The notes beneath the pieces are model-generated. The model made no database searches. It was not told the origin of the DNA and saw only the letters and a list, made by a program, of their open reading frames with translations. The translations under genes and the position numbers were made by a program. Source: Spodoptera frugiperda (taxonomy: Eukaryota; Arthropoda; Insecta; Lepidoptera; Noctuidae). Taken from it: a stretch of 64,000 nt of DNA. Below are positions 52,941 through 64,000 of the stretch, in pieces (the first letter of the stretch is position 1; each line of letters opens with the position of its first letter). The stretch spans positions 9,524,473-9,588,472 of the forward strand of contig NC_064229.1 of NCBI RefSeq assembly GCF_023101765.2, in the 5' to 3' direction.

Positions 52941-55900
52941 TTATATGCAAGTCTTACTTATAAGTAGTCTTCAAGAAAATTATTGTGTTATTTGGAATGA
53001 AAAGCTCTATCATTTTAATCAACAATATAAATAATAAACTATACTCATAAGTAGCAGTTCATTTTCTCATTCTACACATAAAAACAATTCTTGTTGTAAT
53101 TCACACAAAGTTGAATTTGAAATAACATAATTTGGTCTTGATTAAGCACATACGACCTTATTAAATAGTGTTAATTAGGAGACAGGATTCTGAAAGCTGT
53201 AGAGTAGTTTTAATTTGAATACTCTTTGTATTTGAAAACATAATTATGTGGTTTCGTAGTATGGCACGGAAACTTATCTTTTATACCCTGAAAGGTTAAA
53301 CAGTAGTAGCAGAAGTAGTAGGTTAAGCAGAAGAGGTTTATACTGGACTCAATTTTAATCTATATCCTTAGTACGAGTATGTTTAAAGTAATTGAAACGA
53401 GAGCGCGTTCGGCGCTCTAATTTGTTGGTTTATTCGTCTATTCAGATACCCATATTTTTTCCGACTAGAAAACCTAGACTATGAACTAGTAACCACCCAA
53501 ACAACAAAGCTACAGAAGTCGAAAGCCAATTGTAAAAAATAAAAATATTTTTATTTACCATTTAACCCTGTCAACTCCACTTGGGGTCTACCCGACCGTC
53601 ATCCGAAAGACGTCTGTTTTAGTTTGTGCAAAACTAATTGGTTATGCAAAATTTGAGTGGCCATCCAAGTCGGGCGCACTCTGTGAAGATCTGCGCAAAC
53701 ACCGCCAGTAGAAAATAATTGGGCTACGTACAACACAAGTGGGCTTGCAGATGAGAAGCGGTTAATTTGGCTTTGTTTGACCAGTGCTTTTTCGTAGATG
53801 TCTGCTTGTAGGGGATTATTTTAGTTTTAGTTGGTTATCTTTAATTCATTAGTTACTATTTTCTTTTATTTTTTCATCATTGTAAGTATATTTTCTGTTT
53901 GTCAAAAACATGACGAGCTAAATGTTTGTTAAGGGTAGATTAAATATTTTAGGTTTTTTAGACAAAATAAAATGTTCTTCGCCAATAATTAAATGGTAAA
54001 GAAATAACATTAAAAATCAATCCCTAGAGCCATATATCATCATAAATCTTCAAAAGATAACAAAATATCAACAAACCTTTTTCAAAAACATGACAGAAAA
54101 ATACTACACCCCCTAGCTGTCAAATGGTAGAGCATTTCAAGCCAGAAAAAAATGTCCGACACATTTAAATTTCGAATGCAGTCACGACACATCAATTCTG
54201 CCCATCATCGGTGATGTCCGACAATTTTTTTCAACTTTTTTCTGTTAAAAATCCCGTGGAGTTATAAAAATAAATGAGGCTTCGCAAACATAGGGGCGAG
54301 GACAATAGTTAGGTCATTATTTTCGGTCATTTGAACGAGCTACGGTTTCATTTGAGGGGGTAGAGTGAGGGGGTATAAATAACCTGTAGTAAGCGGTCGA
54401 GGGTTGAGTGAAACATCCAGATTTTTGACGAGTTTTATTATGATGAGTTCTTATCATAATTTGAGTTCAGAAAATTACACACTCTAATTACTTTTCGGAA
54501 CGTAATGGTTTGACGTTGTCATGCTATTTTTTGGGGTGAATGTTATTATGAGTTTTTGCGTAAAAAAAATAATTAATGAAATGTGATTTTGTACTTGCTT
54601 TCAGACAGGTGTCTAAAAAGGTAAAAACTTTTTTTATTAAAGGGAAAATTAATGCTTAAACCAGGCAAAATTAGTGCTACGAAGCCTTATGACTTGATTT
54701 ATTTAAGAATTATTTTCATATCTTCAATATTTCAAGACGTCAATAGCACAAATACCTATTTGTTTTATGACTTCGTAGGATCAATTTTTACTGATGATAT
54801 TAACTTCATGTTTAAATAATCTGTGTTCTGAACGACATTCTATGAGGCATATTTGTTATAAAGACGAAATGAAATAAACATTTTTAATATCTCGTTATTT
54901 ATTCTCAATATGGTAAAAATGAGTTACCCAAAAATCCACCCTCAATCTCCGCACACGATAAATAATTTCTCTGTACTACAATAACATTAATTTTAATGTT
55001 AAAAAACCGCGCATTTTTACACTTGCAAGGGTCCAAAGTACCAGCGTCTATTCAAATGTTGCCATCGTAAAAATGTACCAAGTATTCAGTATTGCCGTAA
55101 TAAAAAGCAATAATTGTAATTCTTTTGGAAAAATTGTAATTTGACGGTTAAATTGGTAAGGAGGAGATTTTTCTTGCAATATTAGATTTGGTGTGAAGAT
55201 TTCCATGATTTACGTGACATTAGTGATAGTATGAATATAATATCAGACTAATAAAAGTTAACAAAATGAAGGAATAGTGCGGAAGTTCCCTTTAGTAAAA
55301 TTGAGAATCCTGTGCGTAATCTTATCGTATATATCGTATTTCTCAGTCCAAAATAAATTAATATTTAAATCAATACAATAAAATATTCAAAAATCACACT
55401 TTCATTCACTGATAGTTTACTTAATTTTCGAGTTTTTCTAGTTAATCAGATGACGTCATATCTCACCATTTCATACAAAATTCATAGACACTATCGTTTT
55501 TGACGTTTCGATAAAAGTATTGAATTTGACTAGTAGGAAACTGTTGCTGATTGGTTTTTTTACTATTCATCATTAATGAGGAAAATACTATTTGATACGT
55601 ACCCTGTTTGCCTGTTTGCTGTAAAAACAGGCGCTTAGTAACTGAAAAAGAATGCGGATACGCTGACTACCACAAGAAGCATAGTAGTTAACCCGACATA
55701 GATTTCATTGTTTAATTAACTTCTGTAGTCTTAATTACCTTCTTAATAGAATTCATTTTCGCACCAAATTATACTTCATCATGATTATTGGAGCCTTTCT
55801 TTAACTTTTTACTAGAAACAATGGTCGTGGGAAAATGTCTGTTGTACTGTTGTACCAAGATAGTAAAAAGTCTTCGATTGTATTCAGAAATCCAGACAAG

Positions 55901-56765
55901 AAAGTGGTATAACCAGAGAATATAAGTTTTCTCTATTGTTAAAAATACGTGTCGACTTATAAAAGAAAACATTTACTATTGAGTGAATATTTATCCTGCC
56001 AAAAAATTAAACGATATGACATCATAGTATTTTTTTTATTTGTTTATTTATTTAAAAAAAACCCGTTCTCTCCTTTATGAGCGTGGATGTCTGTATGACT
56101 AGCATTTGGGTTCTGGTTTAAGCAACTTTAAAGTTCTCTTAACACAAAATATTTTAAAAACGATGATAAATCAATCAAATTAAATTTCAAAAGCAGACTT
56201 TTCATTTTCAGTTTATAAAATCCTCAAATATCGAAATTCAGTACATACCACACTATCTTCACCAGCTACAGTCGCGTGCGCATAATCGGTAACGGCACAC
56301 GCCTTATTTACAAACACAACATTCACACCAAACCAACCAAAACCCACCTCTATTGCCTTAGCAATAAGTTCCATGGCATCTGCATACGTTTTTATACAGA
56401 CTACAATAGGTGTTGTTCAAGAATCGTTATTTTTTTTTTATTGATATATTGCTAGGTCAAGTTCAGACAGGCAGACTATCCGACCGTGATAGCCTAGGTC
56501 ATTAACGAAGCTAACTGTAGTTAATTATTGCAGTTTTTTGTTCAAATCAGTATTATTAATAGTGGGTTGAAAGATTTCGATGTTTTTTGTCTTTTGATTT
56601 TGGTATATTGGTCACGACTTGTGATTTTATAGTGTCGAATCGTCTTCTAAATTTAGCTGTACCTAATCATTTTGAAAATGGTTTGATTTGGTTATCTTAT
56701 GCCTCTATTTCATATTATGTTTTCTTATAAATGATGGTCACAGGACCAATGCGTTATTTTCAACC
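52941..56765. other. No gene seen
   Basis: No exon or clear repeat. A TATAAATA box at 54374-54381 follows a GA-rich stretch and might be a core promoter, but no transcript start motif or coding exon follows. The frame at 55769-55972 (minus) has no domain. Confidence 0.4.
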
Positions 56766-56769
56766 GATC

Positions 56770-56835
56770 AATTTGAAAGCTACTGGGAGAGGCCTATGTA
56801 GAGCAGAACGTCTTATGACTGATATGTTGACGATA
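56770..56835 (+). repeat. RTE-type LINE 3' tail, diverged
   Basis: TTTGAAAGCTACTGGGAGAG, GCCTATGTAGAGCAGAACGT and CTTATGACTGATATG. Confidence 0.55.
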
Positions 56836-59800
56836 GCTCAAGTTTTGATACTTCATCAATTTTGACAGACGATTGCTCAAAACGTGGTCCTTGGCTCCGC
56901 AATTTCTATTTCTTTCTCAGTCAATAATAGGAGTAAGCAGAGAGTGTCTTTTAATTCTTTATTTTATTTTGCACACAAGTATCTTCTTGCTTAAACATAG
57001 CATTTTTTCTATGTGTATGTATGATAAACTTTCTTTCTCTTTACCGTATCGAATATCAAAAGTGAAGGTCCTCCAACTAATTCCCGCTAAACAATAATGA
57101 TTGGAGTATATCGATGACAGCCATTGTCCCAGTCGCCTGCGCACGCAACTGAGCAGCTGTACCGACTGCAACAATAAATTTATGAGTAAAAACTGAGTTT
57201 GTGCCACACCCGCCGGCGACAGAGTTGTTAGGGTAGTGTTTGATTGACGCGGTTCTAACGCATTTGGTGGTTGGACGCGCGTCTTTTAAGCTATCGAAAT
57301 TTACTTTGAAAAATAACTTGTATTTTAAGTTCTGCAAGGATCTGTTCTGGTACAAATCTAAATTCTTTACTATACCTGGTAGTTGAAAATCAAATGACGT
57401 CTAATTTGATATCCCATTTGAATGAATGTTTAGGTGAGGATACTAAAATGTAGACTGCTTAAGTGTTCAGTCTCAATATTTTTATTTAACAATCCTAATA
57501 CGTCGATGTCTTGTGAACTTATCACTGATAAGTCTCAAGATATTATAGACATAAAAATTTTATGTTTCCAGACATTAGAATCCATATAAATCTCCTAGCC
57601 TTAGCGCGTAAGACAAACTCCACCCTAAACCCTCAAAGCGGTCCCTTCGCTTCGTGATTACAGCACAAATGGCTCTTTATAATTACACTGTCAAGGTTCG
57701 AGACCTGTTTACTGCCTATTGTCTTTGTCTCAATACGATTTGAATCGAAACCATTTCAGTTTTGATATTTCAATTTATTTGTAGGCAAATACAGGCGAAT
57801 TTGAATTTAATTGCTGGTACCGATTATTGGTTCTGCTGCTGGTAATTTAATGGTGTTTTGTTGTTTACGGTTGTACTATGTTAACTTTGTGTTTTTATGG
57901 AAAGGTGACTAACGCAAGTATGTTAATCATAATGACATGATGAACACACAAACCTCAAACTAAAGTACCTACCTATGAAAAGTACAAAAGAAAGTACATA
58001 GTTACTTAAGAGCCTCATAGGTATTTTAGTTAAGGTATCATTTTACAGAAACTAGAAAGCAGTTGCATTCTTTAATAATGAACCTGCAATCTCTTCTGAT
58101 CAATGATTTTCTGACGTTATTCTGTCACTATTAATTGTTTGCTATATAACAGTTGGTTTTCCAAATAAATAAAGAGATCTCTAACCCAGATAGGTTAGTC
58201 TTGGGAGATACCAAGATTTGATATTATGGTAAACCACTCGGATATGGTGTAGGCGCGTAACCCAGTAGTGAACTGTTATAGGCTCTTGATGATTTAATAT
58301 ATTCGTATACCAATCCCATTATAACCTATTAATGAATAATCAAAATTACACTATTATAAATAATGAACAAAACAATACTAAAAGTCAACTATCACCATAC
58401 ACCAAATAATGTTTAAATACAAGCCCAAACTATCAAGGGACTAGACATTTAACGTCACCATAACTGTCTCAATAGAAGAGTATTTACGTCAATACCACAT
58501 GTGATAGATTTTATGTACAAACAAACAGAACCCCTTGAGATTTCACAAAGGAATCTAATATTTACGAGAGCATTAATTTTCATTGGTATAAACTGCAGGA
58601 TTATTGATAGTTCCTGTTGTTAAAAATTTTGGGAATTTTTGTAACTTTGTCGACATCTTTGCTTCCGTCTAAAGGACCAAAAGCAATGAAAGGACCAAAA
58701 TTCCATTAAAAATATACTTTCAATGATGCAATGCAAACCTTATTTCGAACACAATATGTTTCGTCAACAATTAAGCGTAAGGTCTTTTAAATTGCTAACT
58801 AAGTTAGTACTAAAACAGTCAACTACTTTACAGTCCTTTATAAATTACCAACATTTTAGAACATCAACATTCAAATAGCGTCATGTTTATATTCCAGAAC
58901 CACAAAGTATACACCATAATTAATATCAACAAGGTACATTTTCCCTTGATGTTAACTATCGCTATCCTTGTCCAAGATAGATCATAACTTAATGCAAATT
59001 AATAGGATTTTACAAGACCAAAACCTGTTCCTAAAAGCTGTACGAACTTTGCAATTACTGCTCTAACGACATCGATCTTTTACCTTGCAACTTTGTAGCA
59101 TTTTCTGCAGTAAAATTAACACCCCAGAGAAGAAAGTCCTTAGTCTTTGTCACCCTAATGATTATACCTATTATACTAATCTCAGAGTTGAATAATAAAG
59201 AGACTTTAAGTACCAATAAAATATTTAGTACCGACATGTACCGAAGAAGCTAGATCGATGGTTCTTCACGTTTTTTGGGACAGAAGGACCAGTTTATACT
59301 GATCTCTCGGTCTAACAGCCCATTTCGTCTCGAAGGACCACATTTTTTTGGGTTGTAATAACACAAGATGTTTTTATGGCACTATTTTAAATATGGCATC
59401 TTAAGCGGAGCCCAGCTTTATTTATGGGGACCGTAATTTTTGGTGGAAGACAATGGTTTTAATTATGTGCGGTGATAACTACTGTTAGTAAAAGACGTTG
59501 ATGGGAGGATTTTCAGGTATTATTCAAATGGCGAACCGTAAAAGGGAGATAAAATGCGTTGTTTATGAGGTGATCAGATGCTTCTGTGTTTTGCTGTGGA
59601 AAACTGTTATGGATATAGTAAAATAAATATAATGATTAAGGTTATATTGAAATTCATAAGACAATCAGCTTAAGAAGGTTGATATTTTAATTTGGAATTT
59701 TTCGTAAGCTTCAGATGTTAATTTTTGTTTGCTTATCTCCATTTCGCTTAAAAATGAATCAATTTCGTAGTTCATGGTTATAAAATAGAAAACAGTTTTA

Positions 59801-60290
59801 TCAGCATTATAATGGCAAAATGCGAGACAATGCTTAATGAAAACATAATTTAAATGCCATATTGTCTTGGTAGTACAAATCCAAACAAAACACACATACG
59901 TGCTAAAAATTAAACTACCCTACATATCTAAAAGCTCAAAACAAAAACAATCCCAACACCCGACTGCTGAGAAAACACATAAAACGCTTAAAATAAAACA
60001 CTCTGTGTACAATACGTCAAGTGTGATCCCAATAAAGAATGCTTAAAGACACACCATGTATAATTGTCAGTTTTAAACCTCGTAATGGTTGCTAGTGAGT
60101 TATTGACTCTGTTTTATTAGTTAGTAATAAAGTTCTCTTTGTCTTTGAATAGATGGATGGGGCTTATGGACTTATTTTTGGCTATTTACTGCGGTAGGTT
60201 GCACCAGGTGGCATAATTGGTTGCTAGAAATTTCGTTTAGTTAGTAACTGAAGCAAACTATCAATTTCTTCTTAATAATCATTCTAGTTA
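56836..60290. other. No gene seen
   Basis: A more GC-balanced patch at 57100-57260 has no supported exon. The rest is AT-rich without recognisable repeats. Confidence 0.4.
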
Positions 60291-60299
60291 TTTATTATT

Positions 60300-60490
60300 T
60301 CTGACAGCGGCTTTGCCCGCGGTCTCAAGGGATAAAAAGTGTCCTATATATGTTTCTAGATTATATAATCTATCCCTGTTCCAAATTTCATCCCGATCCC
60401 TTCAACCGTTTTGACGTGATTGAGTAACAAACATATACACAAACACATAAACTCACAAACTTTCGCATTTTTTATTTATAGTATGAGTAG
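60300..60490 (+). repeat. Helitron-like tail
   Basis: GCGGCTTTGCCCGCGGTCTC, AAGGGATAAAAAGTGTCCTA, TCCAAATTTCATCCCGATCC, TTGACGTGATTGAGTAACAA and AAACTTTCGCATTTTTTATT are classic motifs of a Lepidoptera-wide repeat. Confidence 0.65.
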
Positions 60491-61005
60491 TATAATAAGA
60501 TATCGGTGTTCTTTATCACCATCCTTACGTCTAGACTAGGTTTCTCCTTCTTGTCTTGTCCAAACTGGAACTCATTTACTAAGTACTTAACTTCTTTTAA
60601 ATAATATTTTTATGTTATAGGAAACTTGTCCGCAAAAACAACTTCAGTATTCATACCTAAACCAACAACTGATCTCAAAAATAATTTCAATAGATTTTAA
60701 TTTATGCTGTAAATGTTTTGGTGAAGTATCTGCTTCGGTCTTCTGATCTTTTTTGCAACTTCTGTGAACACACATGTCATGCTAAGATTAAGTAATATCA
60801 TTACTAACTATGGGAAATCAAATAATGATACCTGCATGGGAAATACTAAATCGGAATCCATAACCACGGTTCATTAGATTAACGATGTCCCCATAATTGA
60901 ATGGCCCATGCAATAGCATTATTAAGTTTTTAGACGTTATGCGTTACTTAGTTAGTATTGATACATTTTTATATAAAGTATATGTTAATAATAATTATTT
61001 TTTTA
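60491..61005. other. No gene seen
   Basis: AT-rich. Confidence 0.4.
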
Positions 61006-61007
61006 TA

Positions 61008-61235
61008 GGAATAGTACCTGGTAGACACGAGAAATACCGCTGGGGCAGAAAGGTTCTCGAGTGGAGACCACGTAACGGCAAGCGTACAAGGTGGACAGAT
61101 GATCTGACTAAGGTTGCAGGGAGGCGCTGGATACAGGTCGTTTCCAACCGGTTTATCTGGAAGACATTGGGGGAGGCCTGTGTTTAGCAGTGGACGTCTT
61201 ATGGTTGATATGATTATGATGATGATGAGACACGG
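61008..61235 (+). pseudogene. RTE-type LINE, last part of reverse-transcriptase ORF and 3' end
   Basis: The frame reads GRKVLEWRPRNGKRTRWTDD, LTKVAGRRWIQVVSNR and FIWKTLGEACV, then a stop, with QQWTSYG-type residues following in other copies. This is the C-terminal tail of RTE-like endonuclease/reverse transcriptases of Lepidoptera. Only about 60 residues remain; the reverse transcriptase core is missing (5' truncation). It ends GTGGACGTCTTATGGTTGAT and a GATGATGATG run. Confidence 0.78.
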
Positions 61236-61745
61236 AAAATAGTAAACGATTAACACTGCCTATGGAGATCTTCAACTCGAACTTACAAGCGCCTTCAAAA
61301 TAAACGCTCTTTTTTAGTTTAGATTATTATGTACTTACCTTTAACTGGCCATAAAATTAAAAACGATTAATTTTAATTATTGTATATTTATTGGTTATTG
61401 GTCCTTTTTCTGCCATAAGTCCCGATTTTGTGCATCTTTCATCCTATTAAACATAGAATAATAATATAAAACAGCTTTTCTAAAATTTGGACTTTATTCA
61501 AGCCCAAAAAAGAACAGGTTGGTCCACTCAATCAATTATCTATATCAAACAGAAGACAGGATATGACGAGTATTAGTCTAATACCACTAAATGTGACTCA
61601 TTATGGACACAAAAATGGCTGTCAAGCGACTATAGGTGTATTAATATTTCCGCTCCTGGTCGTTAGTTAAAAATAATCTTGATTGTTTTAATATGGTGGA
61701 GCTTTGATCGGAAATGGATTTTATTGTGGTCATGTTTTAGAATTA

Positions 61746-62080
61746 CAGTAGAACTCCAATTATCCGAGTTAATGGGGACCGGGACCCATTCGGATAATCA
61801 AATATTCGGATAATCGGATTTTGTCAAAAAAATTGCCATTGAAGAGAAAGCTACTAAAAGCTACGTTTTGATATTGCACTATTTTTTATTGAATTAAATT
61901 GCGGGGGAAGTCAGCGGAGGCACAACGGCAAGTTAAGACAAGTCAAGTCAAGACTTGACAAACACTGGCTTCGCGGGGGGGGGGAGAATAATAGCGCACT
62001 TAGACTTTTTTTGACAATTTTTGTGATTCGGATAATCGGCGATTCGGATAGTCGGAGTTCGGATAATTGGAGTTCTACTG
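61746..62080. mobile_element. 335-bp pogo/Tigger-type MITE with TA duplication
   Basis: The left end CAGTAGAACTCCAATTATCC and right end GGATAATTGGAGTTCTACTG are perfect inverted repeats flanked by TA (61744-61745 and 62081-62082). CAGTAGAAC..ATTATCCG ends are diagnostic of the pogo/Tigger branch of Tc1/mariner. The interior repeats CGGATAATC motifs near both ends, has a run of about nine G, and carries a short AAGTCAAGTCAAGACTTGAC palindrome. No transposase is encoded. Confidence 0.93.
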
Positions 62081-62082
62081 TA

Positions 62083-63390
62083 TGTAACTTGTTCCACGAG
62101 TTTTTTTTTCTGGTTTATGTGTTTTATGATGTGATAGTGATGAATATGGTTTGGTCCTGAGGTACGAGCTTTGTTTTGTAAGGTAATTTTTGTGGTGATT
62201 ATTTAATGTAAATTTAGACTCACGACTTAGAAGAAAATACAAATTTCTTTGAAATATTTAGATGTTTTTAAAATGTCAGTAAACAATAATAAAATTTGAA
62301 AAAAAAACGAAAGTGAACAATTTATCTAAAATATGTCTGTCATGTTTTGTCAACATAAATTTGTCTCTTAGGCTGACCATTTTTATAATAATATTGCGCA
62401 GTTCATCATCAAAGCGGAAACAAAACGAAAGTTTACCAAAAAAACTTTTCTGAAAAGGTAATAAATGAAGATTGATCCCTACATGATGGCGTAACTAAAA
62501 AGTTTGGTTGCAGGCGAATCAATAAATTAGGTTAAACAACAATCAGTTATTTTAGCGCTATCTGTCCAGTTTGGGTGCAACACGCAATTTGGGCATTAGT
62601 GAGCGTACAGATTTGAGCCTCATTTTTAGTGCTACGCTACGTTTTGTATAAGTGGTCATGAGGGAATCCAAAGACCTTAGTTTTGATGACAAAGTTCAAT
62701 AAGAGGATTTACTATTTGGAGGAGGTGGAGTTGTTCTTTTCGGAAATACAATTCATGTTTGCTTGTTAACAAGCACTTACAACAACACTGTTAACAGTGG
62801 AACCTACTAAAATGGAACTAAAAAAAAGTGAGAGGTGTGCCATGAATAAAAAATATATGCTTAAAGTTTTGTGTAAAAGAAATAGTAAATATTTTCATCT
62901 ATTCTACCGAAATTGTTACACAAGTACATCAAGTCTGTACGCACCGAAAAGACCAAATAAAAATTTGGCTGGCTAAAGTGATTTTTTTTGACCAAAAATT
63001 TATGTGGCTCTGTTTATTTTTCGGTGATTCGGAAAGATTACGATCACCACAAATTGAAACGGTTGCTATCAGGGGTGATTCAATGTGTGCACATTATTTA
63101 GGCTTCTTTCCTGATTTTAAAATTGAATTTTATGTTGTTAGTGTGTCACCCAAAATTATGACTAAGTTTGTGGAATTTATGTAAAAGGAAAGGGAAAGTA
63201 CCTTAAGACAAGATCTTAGTGAGTTAGCATCGTGAAGTAGTTCTTTATTTATTTATTTGTTTTGTTCTTTGCGTTTTCCTGTAAAAACATTTAGATGAAC
63301 AGATAATCATCATCAATAATGAGTTCTTAATTTCAACTTGACTCCTATTGTGGACTAATGCGATAAGATAAAAAGGACACTAAGCTTATG
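62083..63390. other. No gene seen
   Basis: AT-rich. A 68-codon frame at 62978-63184 has no domain. Confidence 0.4.
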
Positions 63391-63394
63391 TGTA

Positions 63395-63525
63395 ATGAGC
63401 TGTGGACTACCTAGAGGGTTTACTGGGACTCAAAAAGTAGGAGTAGGAACGGTGTGGTTTTAGTCAGTAAGAGTCTGACACTCCCTCCCACCTCGACCAA
63501 GACGAGAGAAGCAAATGGGTAATGG
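63395..63525 (-). repeat. SINE-like repeat family A
   Basis: GAGCTGTGGACTACCTAGAG, AAAAAGTAGGAGTAGGAACG, GTCAGTAAGAGTCTGACACT and CCTCGACCAAGACGAGAGAA. Confidence 0.7.
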
Positions 63526-64000
63526 GTGACCCTCAAAAACAAAACTGTGTGTAACAGTTTGTAGCAGTAGTTTTTATTTCTAAGGACAGAAAAACTGTAC
63601 AATAATCCTACTGACTAACTAATCAATTGAGAGACACGTACAAACTAACCCAATGCACTCACGAAGCTAATTCTCTTTAACAAAACATTATGTTTTGTAC
63701 CGTAACCAATTTCTATAACACCCCTATTTTGCGTAACAGGTAGTAAAGTGCGACAAACTTACCAGTCCTGAAGACATGCGAAAATCGCCCTTTCTATATT
63801 AAAGTTAAAGTTCATAACAACAACACTTGAAACTTTGTTACTTACACTCTAATTTTGCTACACCATTTACACAAATACAGTCGTGTTAACTAATTTGAAC
63901 TTTGAGCGATTGTGATAGAGTCTATAGGATCAGCAAAAGTGAAACAGGTTCCAAAATTTTTTGCCCATTTATGACCTACTGGCAAGTTTGGAAAAAAGTC
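63526..64000. other. No gene seen
   Basis: AT-rich to the window edge with no recognisable element. Confidence 0.4.

Noticed and set aside
54374..54381. TATAAATA as a core promoter
   Set aside because: No initiator at the right distance and no coding exon or poly(A) signal downstream; kept only as a remark.

Overview
The window is AT-rich eukaryotic nuclear DNA. It is almost certainly from a moth or butterfly (Lepidoptera), and a noctuid-like moth is the best guess. The reasons are the repeat content: tRNA-derived SINEs of the kind described in Helicoverpa and Spodoptera, RTE-type LINE tails ending in GATGATGATG, CR1/L2-type LINE tails ending in a TTTGAC tandem, and Helitron-like tails. There are no operons, ribosome-binding sites, CRISPR arrays or other prokaryotic features. 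The species call is an inference from remembered repeat families, not from a database search.

Only one convincing host coding exon is present. It lies at 39681-41018 on the minus strand and encodes 445 residues with two lysine/glycine-rich tracts and a cysteine-containing C-terminus. A poly(A) signal lies about 130 bases downstream, and a possible splice acceptor lies just before the first ATG. The 3' end of a LINE sits only about 24 bases upstream of that ATG on the same strand. I cannot name the protein with confidence; it looks like an uncharacterised insect family.

The left edge (1-2353) is dominated by transposons. An open, off-edge LINE ORF1 (minus strand, 241 residues visible) has a PHD-like zinc finger, a coiled coil and a Baculo_FP-like domain. 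It abuts a 1.5-kb element bounded by perfect 412-bp inverted repeats. The interior of that element carries a broken, catalytic-domain-less Tc1-like transposase.

Between about 2.4 and 39 kb the DNA is non-coding as far as I can see. It is studded with SINEs, MITEs and LINE or Helitron tails. The clearest items are a 694-bp DNA element with an 8-bp target duplication (8156-8849), a composite of three repeats (21078-21535), a 19-bp minisatellite of exactly 21 units (23922-24320), a small MITE at 29759-29891, and a 183-bp foldback MITE inserted into an RTE LINE tail (38521-38703).

From 41 to 64 kb the pattern continues. There is an imperfect GC-rich palindrome (42277-42326), a G-rich/CpG-rich island (45170-45280) that could be a promoter, a cluster of SINEs (46.7-50 kb), one SINE-like copy with a template-switch-like hairpin (52796-52865), and a pogo/Tigger-type MITE with clean ends (61746-62080). 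The remaining gaps hold no gene that I can support.
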